A stretch of 62,238 nucleotides of DNA from JAXHTH01 sp034211115 (GCA_034211115.1 JAXHTH010000138.1:1-62238), one strand, 5' to 3'; numbered from the stretch's first letter, positions 9,105 to 18,368 are shown. A program made the numbers and translations. The notes: generated by a model not told the origin, from the sequence alone.

Positions 9105-9262
9105 CAGAGGGGCTTATCCGCCATCGGAACAGGCGCGCTCACTCGTGGTGCTTGTAGCCACGTCGTGCCTGGCCGCATGGGGATCGACAAGGCGCATCAG
9201 GATGACAGCGGAAACGAAGCAGAGAAACTTCGAGAGCACTCTCGGTGCCGACTACGGGTGGC

Positions 9263-9532
9263 TCAGGTGACGTTGATGTTCACGCCGTCCTTCTTGCCGG
9301 GGCGGCCGGCGTTGAGCATCTCGATCGCCTTGTCCGCGTCGATCGAGCCCTCGGCCACGTAGGCAGCGATCTCGCGCCGGCTCTGCTCGCGCGCCCGCGC
9401 CACCGAGATCTTCGTCACCGCCGTCGAGATCGTGCTGAACACGATGGACACGACCGCGATGATCCCCATCACCACGAAGATGATTGAGGGCATGCTCAAC
9501 ATCTCTTCGAGGATATCAGCCAGGATGACCAT
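9263..9532 (-). CDS. Small membrane protein with one transmembrane helix
   Basis: An 89-residue protein with one strongly hydrophobic helix (residues about 14-36, PSIIFVVMGIIAVVSIVFST), then a basic, helical segment (VTKISVARAREQSRREI) and a short C-terminal motif AAYVAEGSIDADKAIEMLNA resembling short SHOCT-like helical tails. It has the layout of small envelope-stress or PspB-like proteins but no convincing similarity. It follows the PTS IIA gene on the same strand after 225 bp, so cotranscription is uncertain. Confidence 0.6.
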   Translation of the reverse strand: MVILADILEEMLSMPSIIFVVMGIIAVVSIVFSTISTAVTKISVARAREQSRREIAAYVAEGSIDADKAIEMLNAGRPGKKDGVNINVT

Positions 9533-9680
9533 CGCCGGGAACCTCCCTGATCAGGACCCGCGGGCCGGCCGGCCCGCCACACCCGCCGGCGGGGCGATTG
9601 TACCGCGGCCCTGCCGTGTTCTTGGGAGAATCAGGCGGGCAGTTTCGGGAACGGAAGCGGCCGGATCCCCGGTTCTGGCG

Positions 9681-9757
9681 ATCGGCTGTTGGCGATTGGC
9701 TGACCGCTGTTGGCTGATCCCTGACCCCTGATGGCTGACCGCCGACCCCTGATGCCT
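9681..9757. repeat. Degenerate TGACCCCTGA/TTGGCTGA tandem repeats
   Basis: Short repeated words (GGCTGTTGGC, TTGGCTGA, TGATCCCTGACCCCTGATGG, CGACCCCTGATG) pack the 3' flank of the PTS IIA gene. Similar words recur near 11888-11910. They are low-order, imperfect repeats with no hairpin and no coding role that I can see. Confidence 0.5.
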
Positions 9758-10213
9758 CTACCGCTCGGCGTTGCGGAGCAGCTCGTAGAGCGCTTCGCCC
9801 GACTCGGCGGCGTAGGCGGCCTCGCGGAACTCGGGGTTGGCCATGAGCCGGCTGATCTTGCCCAGGGCCTGGATGTGCTCGGCCGTCTTGTCCGGCGGGG
9901 AGGCGAGCAGGACCACCAGCGTCACCGGCTTCTTGTCCACCGACGCGAAATCGATGGGCCGGGCAGCGCGCCCGATGGCCATGGCCAGCTTCGGCGCGCA
10001 CTCGCACTTGCCGTGCGGGATGGCCAGGCCTTCGCCGATGCCGGTGGAGCGCTGCTCCTCGCGCTCCCAGACGACGGCCTTGAGCTTGCCGGGATCGTCG
10101 ATGAGACCGGCGTCGGCGAGGAGCTCGACCAGCTCATAAATCGCCGCCTGCTTCTCCGTGGCCTCAAGCGGCGCCTTCACCGTCTCCGGGCAGAGGATGT
10201 CGAGGATGTTCAT
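9758..10213 (-). CDS. PTS EIIA type-2 (fructose/nitrogen-type) domain protein
   Basis: A 151-residue single-domain EIIA of the PtsN/fructose class. The phosphorylated histidine is His67 in the conserved context G-E-G-L-A-I-P-H-G-K, and a second conserved stretch, VTLVVLLASPPDKTAEHIQAL, covers the region that normally has the second His. In this family the protein takes phosphate from HPr; without an EIIB/EIIC in the window a regulatory PtsN-like role is more likely than sugar transport (inference). It lies downstream of rsmB on the same strand, 236 bp away. Confidence 0.85.
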   Translation of the reverse strand: MNILDILCPETVKAPLEATEKQAAIYELVELLADAGLIDDPGKLKAVVWEREEQRSTGIGEGLAIPHGKCECAPKLAMAIGRAARPIDFASVDKKPVTLVVLLASPPDKTAEHIQALGKISRLMANPEFREAAYAAESGEALYELLRNAER

Positions 10214-10345
10214 CGCAGATCACATCGACGGAAGGGGGCCGGGCGCCGCCGGCGCATAAAACGGTCATCGTAGCAGAGATCCCGCCTTCCGGGGCCGGCC
10301 GCCGGCTTCCGCGAGCCGCGGACCCGAGCTCGGATTTCCGGCCCC

Positions 10346-10426
10346 GCGGGCAAAGCACCGGGAGCCCACCTCCGGGGGTCCGAGGGATCCGCGGGCAAAG
10401 CACCGGGAGCCCACTTCCGGGGGCCC
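10346..10426. repeat. Two direct copies of a 36-bp GC-rich unit
   Basis: Two near-identical units, 10346-10381 and 10391-10426, share the words GCGGGCAAAGCACCGGGAGC and CCACYTCCGGGGG with a 45-bp period. They are followed by a GGGGGCCC tandem run (10420-10445). The unit looks like a diverged version of the GGGCAAAGCCCCGGGAC element at 23068-23098. It sits between ptsN-like and rsmB. Confidence 0.7.
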
Positions 10427-10449
10427 GGGGGCCCGGGGGCCCGGGGTCG

Positions 10450-11817
10450 TCAGGGCCCGTGCGGGCCGAGCAGGGCGAAGAAACCCCCATCGGTGTAGGA
10501 GGCCGGATCGTCGCCCGGACCGCCGGCGGGCAGGGTCCGCTCGGACTGAACGATCTGCATGCGATGCCAGCGGGCGATCCACCGGGCCTGGCCCTCGTTC
10601 TCCTCCTCCTCGAGGCTGCACGTGACGTACAGCACCCGGCCGCCTCCCACGGAAGGCCCGCCCGACGCGCCGCCGGAATCGACGGAGGCGGGCGCGAGCA
10701 GCGGAATCGCATCGGCGACGATCTGTCGTTGCAGATCGACCAGCGCGCCGAGCCCGGCCGCCCCGAACCGGTAGCGGGCCTCGACCCGACGCGCGAGGAC
10801 GGCGGTGTTCGAGCAGGGGACATCGAGCAGGAGGAGATCGGCCCGGCCGTCAAACGCCGGCCGCAGCGCGTGCGGCTCGACCACTTCGACCCGTTCGTGT
10901 TGCGCGAAGGTCCGTTCCAGCACTTCGAGTCGTCGGGCGTCGGTCTCGGTGGCGATGATGCGCGCCTCGGGATGATGATGCGCAAGCTGAGCGGTCTTCG
11001 TGCCCTGCCCGGCGCAGAGATCGATGATGAGGCGAGGGCGCCGATCGGCCGTCGCCCCGATCGCCGCCGCCGAAGCCGGGTCCTGCACCCGCGCGTGAAC
11101 GTGCTCGGCGAGCAGATCATCCAGCGCGTCGCGCGGGCCGGCGTAGACGTGAAAACCTCTCCGCTCGTGCGGCCGGCAGCGCGGATCGTCGCCCTCCAGG
11201 TTCGCGATGATGATGGGAGGATGAACGAGGCCGTGCGCGGCCAGGAGGCAGGTCTGCTCCCAGCCGAACGCCTCGCGCCAGCGCCGCAGCAGGTGCTCGG
11301 GATGCGAAGTCTGTTGCCCCAGCCTGCGAAGCGGATCTTCATCGAAGACGGGCTGCGTGAATCGCCAGGCGCGGCCGTCGTGGAGAGGCATTCGATCCGG
11401 CGCGGCGGGGAGGCCACCCGTCTCATCAAGCATCTCCGCGCGAAGGTCGGCGACGCGATGGAGGACCGCGTTGACCAGCCCGCCCGCCTTCGATCGCACC
11501 ATCCGCTTGGCGAGCTCGACCGCCTCGTTGATCGCGGCGTGATCGGGCACGCGATCCATGAGCAGAAGCTGGGCGGCCCCCACGAGGAGCGTCGCCTGCA
11601 GGGACGATTCGACGCGATCCCAGGGCCGGTTCAGGAAACGGCCGAGCACGGCGGCGAGGGTCAGCCACCGCCGGGCCACGGCGTGATCGATCGCGGCCGC
11701 GAGTGCCGCATCGCGCCCGTCAAGCCCGGTCGTCTCCAGCGCGGTCAGCTTCAGGTCGGGGAACTGCCGCGCCCGCCGGGCGATGCGTTTCGTCACCAGC
11801 TCGCGTGCGGTGGTCAT
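10450..11817 (-). CDS. rsmB: 16S rRNA (cytosine-5-)-methyltransferase RsmB
   Basis: A 455-residue protein with the RsmB two-part layout. Residues 1-130 form a NusB-like helical RNA-binding domain (PDHAAINEAVELAKRMVRSK, GGLVNAVLHRV), and residues about 180-455 form the Fmu-type methyltransferase. Key motifs are the SAM loop DLCAGQGTKT at 266-275, motif IV DVPCSNT with Cys335 and motif VI TCS with catalytic Cys400, followed by EEEENEGQ. It should methylate C967 (E. coli numbering) of 16S rRNA. An 18-residue Gly/Ser-rich insertion (about 377-394) lies before motif VI, an ordinary loop position. The ATG at 11817 is the only good start. Confidence 0.88.
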   Translation of the reverse strand: MTTARELVTKRIARRARQFPDLKLTALETTGLDGRDAALAAAIDHAVARRWLTLAAVLGRFLNRPWDRVESSLQATLLVGAAQLLLMDRVPDHAAINEAVELAKRMVRSKAGGLVNAVLHRVADLRAEMLDETGGLPAAPDRMPLHDGRAWRFTQPVFDEDPLRRLGQQTSHPEHLLRRWREAFGWEQTCLLAAHGLVHPPIIIANLEGDDPRCRPHERRGFHVYAGPRDALDDLLAEHVHARVQDPASAAAIGATADRRPRLIIDLCAGQGTKTAQLAHHHPEARIIATETDARRLEVLERTFAQHERVEVVEPHALRPAFDGRADLLLLDVPCSNTAVLARRVEARYRFGAAGLGALVDLQRQIVADAIPLLAPASVDSGGASGGPSVGGGRVLYVTCSLEEEENEGQARWIARWHRMQIVQSERTLPAGGPGDDPASYTDGGFFALLGPHGP

Positions 11818-12121
11818 CGCCGGGCAGGGTAGCGACGCCGCGGTGGGCTGTCAGTTCGCGCCCCCTCCCGCGTCCGCGCGGCGCGTGATCCCGACCCCGG
11901 ACCCCTGACTCCAAAAAGCCGGCGTGCGCCCACAAGGAGTCGCACGCCGGCGCAGAAGTACACTGCGGCGCCAATCCTGACAGGCGGATCCGATTCCCGC
12001 CACCCCGATGACGATCATCCCCTGAGGAATCTGCCGATCGCCCCCCTCCCAGATTTACCTGTTTACCCAGCTTCGCGCCGGCCCGCCGCCACGTGCGGCG
12101 CGGCACGCGCCCGCGCACGTC
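11818..12121. other. Intergenic region, 304 bp, with a terminator
   Basis: This gap lies between the FAD oxidoreductase and rsmB, both on the minus strand. Apart from the hairpin at 11913-11951 and a short GACCCCGGACCCCTGACTCC stretch resembling the 9681-9757 repeat, I see nothing in it. Confidence 0.55.
11913..11951 (-). terminator. Rho-independent terminator for the FAD oxidoreductase transcript
   Basis: An 11-bp perfect stem, GCCGGCGTGCG (11918-11928) with CGCACGCCGGC (11941-11951) and a 12-nt loop, is followed on the minus strand by TTTTTGG. It should end transcripts coming from the FAD oxidoreductase gene about 170 bp upstream and insulate rsmB. Confidence 0.75.
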
Positions 12122-13933
12122 TCACCGTTCCGGAATCTCCAACCGCACCTCCCCGGGCAGGTGCAGCATGTCCACGAGTTCGGCGAAGTGCGATTCATGG
12201 ACGGCACGCGGCCGGCAGCGGTTTCTGATGCACAGGGCTGCGGCCTTGCCCACGACCTCGCCCATCATCCCGCCCGTGCGCATGACCCGCACCGTGCCCA
12301 GCGCCTCGTGCGTGACGCTGATGCACCGCCCGGCCATGAACAGATTGGGCACGTTGCGCGAGTAGAAGCACCGGTACGGAATCGGGTAGCCGTGATCCGG
12401 ATCGACGCGGCGATCGTACACCGCCTTCGAAATGAACGGATCGGCGGCGAAGCTGCCCGCGTAGTCATCATGGGGATAATGCAGATCGATCGACCACGTG
12501 CTCGGCACGCAGCCGTCGACGAAGCCGCGTTCACTGACGATGTCCTCGTGGGTGAGGATGACATCGCCGAGGAGGCGGCGCGATTCGCGCGGTCCGGCGA
12601 TGTAGGCGACCCACGTGAGCTTCGCGCTCAGGTGCGCCATCGCCCCGTCGCCATTCTTCATCGCGTTGAAGGCGCCGAACACCGCACGGAGATTCCAGTC
12701 GCGGACGTACTCCAGGTCCCGGATCGGATGCCGGTCGAACCCGCTCTCCCAGAACCACTTCCCCTCGCCGTTGTGCGGATAAGGGAAGTCCCTCATCGTA
12801 AGCGGCAGCGCCCACGGCGTGTCCGGGAAGTTGACCGAACCCGTCGTGTTCGTCCAGCGCCACATGTTGCTCAGTCCCATGTGGCCCTGCTCGGTCATGT
12901 CGCAGTCGGCCCCGGCGAGATGACCGATCGTGCCGTGCCCGGTGCAGTCGGCGAAGAGCGGGGCGGCGAAGCGCTTCTCGGCGCCCGTCCGCGTGTCAAA
13001 CGCGCGAACGGCGACGATGGCGCCGTCCTCATCGAGCTCGACGGCGTAGGCATGATGATGCAGAAACAGCGAGATGTTCGGTTCAGCGCGGATGATGCGT
13101 TCCTTGCGCTCGTCGCCGTACTCCTCCGCTTCGCCCGGCGAGGCGGTGGCGCGATCGGCGAACTCCTCGGTGATCTCGCCGAGGTGCGGGTAGCGCCCGC
13201 GCCGCGTGAAGCCCTTCGCCCACACGCGGACTTCCGAGCTGCCGTTGCCGCCCAGCACGGGGCGATTCTGAACCAGCGCGACCCGGCATCCCATCCGGGC
13301 GGCGGAAACCGATGCGCCCATCCCGGCGTAGCCGCCGCCGGTGACGACGAGATCGAAGGGCCCGGCGGTCTCGGGATCCGCGGGCAGGTTCAACCACTTC
13401 TTCCGCCATGATGCGAGCGGCGCCGGGTCGTCGGGCGGGATGAAGTGCTCATCGGATGAGAGGAAGATTGCATCGCATCGGCCGTCGAAGCCGGTGAGAT
13501 CGTGCAGCGCCAGCGTCGCGGTCGGGCCGTCCAGTTCGACCGTCCCGCCGTCCTGCCAGTGCCAGTCGGCGCCTTCCGCGCCGCACGTCTCCGCGAGCGG
13601 CTCGCCATTGATGAACAGTTGAAAGCGGCCCGGCGCGCCCGGGGCGCCCCACCGCGCGACCCAGTCTTTGGTGCGCACCCATACGCGATACGTCCCCGCT
13701 TCGGGAATCTCGATGGTGGTCGTCGCATCGGCGACGGGCTCGCCCAGCCCGTGCGCGAGCAGGTAAGGCGAACCCATGATCTCGATGAACTGCGTATCGA
13801 GCTTCCAGCCGCCGTGCTCGTCGAAGCTCTCGGCCTCGACGAAGAGGGTGGCCGCGCTGACGGGCATCGCGACGAACAGAGAAGCAATCAGCAGAGAAGT
13901 TAGCCCGCGCATGACTCCGCTCACTCCATTCAT
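12122..13933 (-). CDS. Secreted FAD-dependent oxidoreductase with N-terminal carbohydrate-binding-like domain
   Basis: The protein begins with a signal peptide (MRGLTSLLIASLFVAMPVSA, cleavage after Ala). Next comes a beta-sandwich of about 150 residues (LFVEAESFDEHGGWKLDTQF, TTTIEIPEAGTYRVWVRTKD, GRFQLFINGEP) resembling CBM/golvesin-type domains. The rest is an FAD oxidoreductase of the PF12831 type: FDLVVTGGGYAGMGASVSAA supplies the dinucleotide-binding GGGxAG loop, and PNLFMAGRCISVTHEALGTV with GGMMGEVVGKAA closes the FAD site. Such proteins are often called xanthan-lyase-like, and a polysaccharide-related role is plausible. Candidate ATG starts are 13963, 13933 and 13912; the last two place the signal peptide best. 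metK lies 52-100 bp upstream on the same strand. Confidence 0.8.
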   Translation of the reverse strand: MNGVSGVMRGLTSLLIASLFVAMPVSAATLFVEAESFDEHGGWKLDTQFIEIMGSPYLLAHGLGEPVADATTTIEIPEAGTYRVWVRTKDWVARWGAPGAPGRFQLFINGEPLAETCGAEGADWHWQDGGTVELDGPTATLALHDLTGFDGRCDAIFLSSDEHFIPPDDPAPLASWRKKWLNLPADPETAGPFDLVVTGGGYAGMGASVSAARMGCRVALVQNRPVLGGNGSSEVRVWAKGFTRRGRYPHLGEITEEFADRATASPGEAEEYGDERKERIIRAEPNISLFLHHHAYAVELDEDGAIVAVRAFDTRTGAEKRFAAPLFADCTGHGTIGHLAGADCDMTEQGHMGLSNMWRWTNTTGSVNFPDTPWALPLTMRDFPYPHNGEGKWFWESGFDRHPIRDLEYVRDWNLRAVFGAFNAMKNGDGAMAHLSAKLTWVAYIAGPRESRRLLGDVILTHEDIVSERGFVDGCVPSTWSIDLHYPHDDYAGSFAADPFISKAVYDRRVDPDHGYPIPYRCFYSRNVPNLFMAGRCISVTHEALGTVRVMRTGGMMGEVVGKAAALCIRNRCRPRAVHESHFAELVDMLHLPGEVRLEIPER

Positions 13934-14015
13934 GGAGGGGATGCGCCATATCGTAACGTACATGGATCCAAAAGTCGCCGGCTGCGCTCTGCACGCGAGA
14001 CGGACCGCATCCGCC

Positions 14016-15227
14016 TCACGCGGTCGCGGCCGCCGTCGAGTGGTTGTTCACCGCGGCCTTGAGGGCGTCGGCGACGTCCGTTTTCTCCCAGGAGAAGGCG
14101 CCGGGGCAGCCTTCGTCGGGCTGGCGGCCGAAGTGGCCGTGGTAGGACGTGATCTGGTAGATGGGATTGAGCAGGTCCAGCGACTCGATGATGCCGCGCG
14201 GCGTGAGCCGGAAGTGCTCGCGCACGAGCTTGACGAGCAGCGCCTCGTCGATGCGGCCCGTGCCCTTGCAGTCCACGTGGATCGAGGTCGGCTCGGCCAC
14301 CCCGATCGCGTAGCTGAGCTGCACCTCGCAGGCGTCGGCGAGTTCGGCGGCGACGATGTTCTTCGCGATGTAACGCGCCATGTACGTCGCGGACCGATCG
14401 ACCTTGGACGGGTCCTTGCCGGAGAAGGCCCCGCCGCCGTGCCGCGCCCGGCCGCCGTACGTGTCGACGATGATCTTGCGCCCGGTGAGGCCGCAGTCGC
14501 CGTGCGGCCCGCCGATCTCGAACCGCCCGGTGGGATTGACGTGGATGGTGATATCATCGCTGAACCAGTCGCCGAGGACGGGCTTGATGATGTGCTGGGT
14601 GACGGCTTCCTTCAGGCCGGCCTGGTCGTCGTTCCAATCCGGGCCGTGCTGGGTGGAGAGAACGACGGTGTCGACGCGCTGGACGGTGTTGCCCGCGTAC
14701 TCGACGGTGACCTGGCTCTTGGCATCGGGCCGGATGTGGGGGATGGCGCCGGACACGCGGACCTCGGCCTGCCGCGCCACGAGCTTATGGCACAGGTCAA
14801 TGGGCAGGGGCATGAGGCCGGCGGTCTCGGTGCAGGCGTAGCCGAACATGAGCCCCTGATCGCCGGCCCCCTGATCCTTGTGATGGGCGGGATCGGAATC
14901 CACGCCCCGGGCGATGTCCGGGGCCTGGGGATCCAGGGAGACGAGCACGGAGCAGGACTCGCCGTCGAAGCCCTTCACCCCGTCGTCGTAACCGATGTCG
15001 AGGACCGTCTTGCGCACGATCTCGGGGATGTCCACGTAGCCGTCGCAGGTCACTTCCCCGGCGATGAGGGCCAGGCCCGTCGTGACGAGCGTCTCACAGG
15101 CCACCCGGCTGTGGGGATCCTCGCGGATCATCGCGTCGAGGATGGCGTCCGATATCTGATCGGCCATCTTGTCCGGATGACCCATCGAGACGGACTCGGA
15201 GGTGAACAGGTAGGGACGATCGCCCAT
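14016..15227 (-). CDS. metK: S-adenosylmethionine synthase MetK
   Basis: A 403-residue methionine adenosyltransferase, which makes SAM from methionine and ATP. Signature motifs are GHPDK at 16-20 (ATP site), GAGDQGLMFGYA at 120-131 and GGGAFSGKDPSKVDRSATYM (the phosphate-binding loop and following helix). The ATG at 15227 has AAAGG 7 nt upstream, so the 12-codon longer frame is not needed. Length and motifs are normal. SAM made here would feed the RsmB and other methyltransferases of the window. Confidence 0.95.
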   Translation of the reverse strand: MGDRPYLFTSESVSMGHPDKMADQISDAILDAMIREDPHSRVACETLVTTGLALIAGEVTCDGYVDIPEIVRKTVLDIGYDDGVKGFDGESCSVLVSLDPQAPDIARGVDSDPAHHKDQGAGDQGLMFGYACTETAGLMPLPIDLCHKLVARQAEVRVSGAIPHIRPDAKSQVTVEYAGNTVQRVDTVVLSTQHGPDWNDDQAGLKEAVTQHIIKPVLGDWFSDDITIHVNPTGRFEIGGPHGDCGLTGRKIIVDTYGGRARHGGGAFSGKDPSKVDRSATYMARYIAKNIVAAELADACEVQLSYAIGVAEPTSIHVDCKGTGRIDEALLVKLVREHFRLTPRGIIESLDLLNPIYQITSYHGHFGRQPDEGCPGAFSWEKTDVADALKAAVNNHSTAAATA

Positions 15228-15559
15228 GGACGTGCCTTTCCCACGCGAGGCGCCGCAGCGCATCGCATGACTTGATCTCTCTATCCGGATGATTGGGTGA
15301 AAACGGTGTGTCTAGCCTACCGCCCTTGATGTCTTTCGGCAACCGTAGGCCGGGGGCGGAAACGCACGATCGGCCGTCACGGCCCCGCAAAGCGCCTTTC
15401 TGCCGGTCAATTCGCAGGCCGGGCCGCCGGGCCCGGCCTGTCCGCTGCGCTGCGGCGGCGCCGGTTTTCCCTTGCAGCGGCCCGTGGACGGTCTACCCTG
15501 ATAGGCGAAAACCGTACGTGGTTGGACCTTTTCCCAGCTTGACGAACAGGAGAGGACAG
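15228..15559. other. Divergent promoter region between metK and the subtilisin-like gene
   Basis: The two genes diverge from this 332-bp region. In the metK leader (minus strand) a possible hairpin pairs GCCTAC (15346-15351) with GTAGGC (15316-15321) around a 24-nt loop. I compared it by eye with SAM riboswitch signatures and found no match. On the plus side only the AGGAGAGG Shine-Dalgarno before 15560 is clear. Confidence 0.4.
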
Positions 15560-17143
15560 ATGGCGATAGGTCGTTGCATGCTGATCGTTCTGGCCGGGGC
15601 ATTCCTCACCGCCGCCGGTGCGGTCGGGGCCCCCGGAGCCCCTGGATTCGGGCCTGCCGCGGAAGGCGAGACCGGGGCGGAGATCGTCCCCTTCACCGGA
15701 CGGGTCGATGCGATGGACGTGATGGGCGGCTGGGCGTCCACGCACGTGATCGTCCGCGTGGAGGAAGGCGTCGCGCCCGGCCGGACGGAGGCCGGCGTTC
15801 CGACGCTGCTGGATCGGGGCCGTCCCAGCGCCGTCCTCGCCGACGTTCTTGCCCGGTGGGGGGCGACGGAGATTACCCGCACCGGCGCGTGGCGGCCGCG
15901 GAACGAAGCGCTGGCCCGGCGCTTCGGCCTCGATCGCTATTACACCATCCACCTGCCGGAGGGCACGGACACCCGCGCCCTCGCCGCGGAGCTGAATGGC
16001 CTTGACGATCTCATCGAGGTCGCCGAGGTCGACGGCATCGGCGGGATCGTCCGGAACTTCCCCAGCGACACGCATTTCGGCCTGCAATACGGCCTGCACA
16101 ACACGGGGCAGAACATCAACGGCCAGTCCGGCACGCCCGATGCCGATATCGACGCCCCCGAGGCGTGGGACCTGCACACGGGCACCGACGCCCGCATCCT
16201 CGCCATGATCGACACCGGCGTGAGCGAGAGCCATCCCGATCTCAACGACAAGCTCCTCTCCGGCTGGAACTTCTACAACAACAACAACGACACCGATGAC
16301 AGTTGGCTGATCTCCCACGGCACGCACTGCGCCGGGATCGCCGCCGCGGAGAGCAACAACAACCAGGGCGTGTGCGGCGTGAGCTGGGGGGCGAACATCA
16401 TGCCCGTCAAGGTCCTGAACTCGTACGGCTCGGGCACGGAGCAGCAGTGCGCCGACGGCGTGATGTGGGCCGCCGATCACGGCGCGCACGTCGGCTCCAT
16501 GAGCCTGGGTTATCCCGATGGCATCTCGTACTTCGAGAATGCGATCAACTACGCCCACGCGCAGGGGATGATCCTCGTCGCCGCCACCGGCAACACGCCG
16601 GGGGCGCAGATCTTCTTCCCCGCCCGGTGGGAGAACACCATCGCGGTCGGCGCGACCGACAACCGCGACAACCTGGCGAGCTTCACGACGACGGGCCCGC
16701 AGATGTCCGTTTCCGCCCCGGGCGTCGATGTCTATTCCTGCTGGGACGTGCTGTTCCAGGCCAACACCTACACGTATCAGTCGGGCACGTCGATGGCCTG
16801 CCCGCACGTTTCGGGCCTCGCCCTGCTCACCTGGTCGGCGAACACCGATCTCACCAACGACGAGGTGCGCGCGATCATCGAGTCCACCGCCGATGACCTG
16901 GGCGCCTCCGGCTGGGACGAGCAGTTCGGCCACGGCCGCGTCAACGCCTATGGCGCCGTGTACGAAGCGCTCAACCAGGGCGGCATTCCCGGCGATATCG
17001 ACGGCGACGGCGACGTGGACACCGATGATCTCCTCGCCCTTCTCGCCGCGTGGGGCGAGTGCGAAGGATGCCCCGAGGACCTCGACGGCGACGGGCTCGT
17101 CAACACCGCCGACCTGCTCATCCTCCTGGGCAACTGGGGATGA
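15560..17143 (+). CDS. Secreted subtilisin-like serine protease (S8) with dockerin tag
   Basis: A 527-residue protein with signal peptide (residues 1-23), a propeptide-like region to about 165 and an S8 catalytic domain. The catalytic triad is visible: Asp218 in AMIDTGVSESHPDLN, His253 in SHGTHCAGIAA and Ser411 in SGTSMACPHVSG; the oxyanion Asn345 is in ATGNTPGA. The C-terminus carries two dockerin-like loops (DIDGDGDVDTDDLLALLAAW, then DLDGDGLVNTADLLILLGNW) joined by a GECEGC linker. It should be an active extracellular protease anchored or assembled through its tag. The ATG at 15560 has AGGAGAGG upstream and the longer frame lacks a signal peptide. Confidence 0.9.
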   Translation: MAIGRCMLIVLAGAFLTAAGAVGAPGAPGFGPAAEGETGAEIVPFTGRVDAMDVMGGWASTHVIVRVEEGVAPGRTEAGVPTLLDRGRPSAVLADVLARWGATEITRTGAWRPRNEALARRFGLDRYYTIHLPEGTDTRALAAELNGLDDLIEVAEVDGIGGIVRNFPSDTHFGLQYGLHNTGQNINGQSGTPDADIDAPEAWDLHTGTDARILAMIDTGVSESHPDLNDKLLSGWNFYNNNNDTDDSWLISHGTHCAGIAAAESNNNQGVCGVSWGANIMPVKVLNSYGSGTEQQCADGVMWAADHGAHVGSMSLGYPDGISYFENAINYAHAQGMILVAATGNTPGAQIFFPARWENTIAVGATDNRDNLASFTTTGPQMSVSAPGVDVYSCWDVLFQANTYTYQSGTSMACPHVSGLALLTWSANTDLTNDEVRAIIESTADDLGASGWDEQFGHGRVNAYGAVYEALNQGGIPGDIDGDGDVDTDDLLALLAAWGECEGCPEDLDGDGLVNTADLLILLGNWG

Positions 17144-17243
17144 GTCGTGAGTCCTGAGCCGTGAGGCGTGAGACTTGAGACGCCGAGTTCGGGCGCCTCG
17201 TGTTGAGATCGACGGACAAAGCCCCGGGACACCCGTCCCGGGG
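17144..17243. repeat. GTGAGNC tandem words followed by CCCCGGGAC palindrome, copy 3
   Basis: Just after the protease stop come imperfect tandem words (GTCGTGAGTCCTGAGCCGTG, GTGAGACTTGAG). Then ACAAA leads into the palindrome CCCCGGGAC (17222-17230), loop ACCC, GTCCCGGGG (17235-17243). The same two modules occur in the same order after the dockerin gene ending at 23007. Confidence 0.65.
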
Positions 17244-17407
17244 ACTTTCATGCGCGCTCGCCGAGCTGGCGACGCACCGCGGCGCGTCGTTCATCGGCGC
17301 GCGCCGATTGGCGGCCGCGCCCGTCACCCCGCTATGATTCCCGGCGTGGCCGGCCGCCCGCCGCATGCAGGCGGTCGCGGCCTGATGCCGGAAAACAGGC
17401 GGAATCG

Positions 17408-18235
17408 ATGAAGCCCAACTTCCTCGTCATCGGCGCCGGGAAATCAGGAACCACCAGCCTCTGCGCACAGCTCGCCCAGCACCCGGACGTGTTCATCTGC
17501 GAGCCGAAGGAGCCGGGCTTCTTCGACGTCCGTTACCATCGGGGCTGGTCATGGTACGAATCGCTCTTCGAGCCCGGCCGCGACTGCGCCGCCCGGGGCG
17601 AGGGGACGGTGCGCTACTCGCAGGTCACGCTCTATCCCCAGGTCGCGCCGCTCATTGCCCGCGACCTGCCCGATGCGCGGTTGATCTATATCGTGCGCCA
17701 TCCGCTTCAGCGCATCGAATCGGCGTGGATCGAACGGCGCGCCCTCGGCATGCCGGACGCGACCCGCGACTTCTGCGAGACGGTCCGCCGGCATCGTGGT
17801 TTCATCGACGCGAGCCGCTACTGGATGCAGATCAACGCCTATCGCGATCGGTTTCCCGACGACAAGATCCTCGTGCTCTTCTTCGAGGACTACTGCGAAA
17901 ATCCGCACGCGGTATTGCGCAAATGCTTTGCGCATCTGGGGGTGGACGAGACGGTGCCGATCGAGGACACGGGTCCGCAGAACGTCTGGACGGGGAAGCT
18001 GGTGGACGGCCCGGCGGCGGAGACGCTTCGGCGCGTCCCGGGCTTCGCGTGGCTCCGCGACGCCGTGCCCGATCCCGTTCGGCTGGCGTTCAGACGGGTC
18101 ATCAAGCGGCCGCTGGAGGAACGGCCCGTGTGGGAGGAGGCGACGCGGCGGTGGGCCGCCGAGCAGCTCGCCGATGACACGCGGCGATTCCTGGAGTTCT
18201 ACGGCAAGCCGGCCGATTTCTGGACCCTGCCCTAG
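17408..18235 (+). CDS. Sulfotransferase
   Basis: A 275-residue PAPS-dependent sulfotransferase. The 5'-phosphosulfate loop is LVIGAGKSGTTSL at 6-18, and the 3'-phosphate motif is YIVRHPLQRIESAW around 94-107 with Arg97 and Ser105. The N-terminal position of the first motif and the overall length match bacterial sulfotransferases that modify carbohydrates or lipids. The enzyme has no signal peptide and would act in the cytoplasm. It sits between surface-protein genes, which is consistent with sulfation of an exported polysaccharide, but the acceptor is unknown. Confidence 0.85.
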   Translation: MKPNFLVIGAGKSGTTSLCAQLAQHPDVFICEPKEPGFFDVRYHRGWSWYESLFEPGRDCAARGEGTVRYSQVTLYPQVAPLIARDLPDARLIYIVRHPLQRIESAWIERRALGMPDATRDFCETVRRHRGFIDASRYWMQINAYRDRFPDDKILVLFFEDYCENPHAVLRKCFAHLGVDETVPIEDTGPQNVWTGKLVDGPAAETLRRVPGFAWLRDAVPDPVRLAFRRVIKRPLEERPVWEEATRRWAAEQLADDTRRFLEFYGKPADFWTLP

Positions 18236-18368
18236 GGACGCCCCGCGTGGCCGGACGGCCGCCGACCCGACATTGGGAAGATGGTCGTTGACCCGCCCCG
18301 GGGAGTGCGGCATCCTTGTCTCCAGCGGCGACTTGACCGACCTGAAGACGCGGCAGACAGGGATCCCG

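Noticed and set aside
9105..9262. A small RNA in the gap after the methyltransferase
   Set aside because: No hairpin, promoter or T-tract that would support it.
15228..15345. SAM riboswitch in the metK leader
   Set aside because: None of the conserved words of the known SAM classes could be matched by eye.
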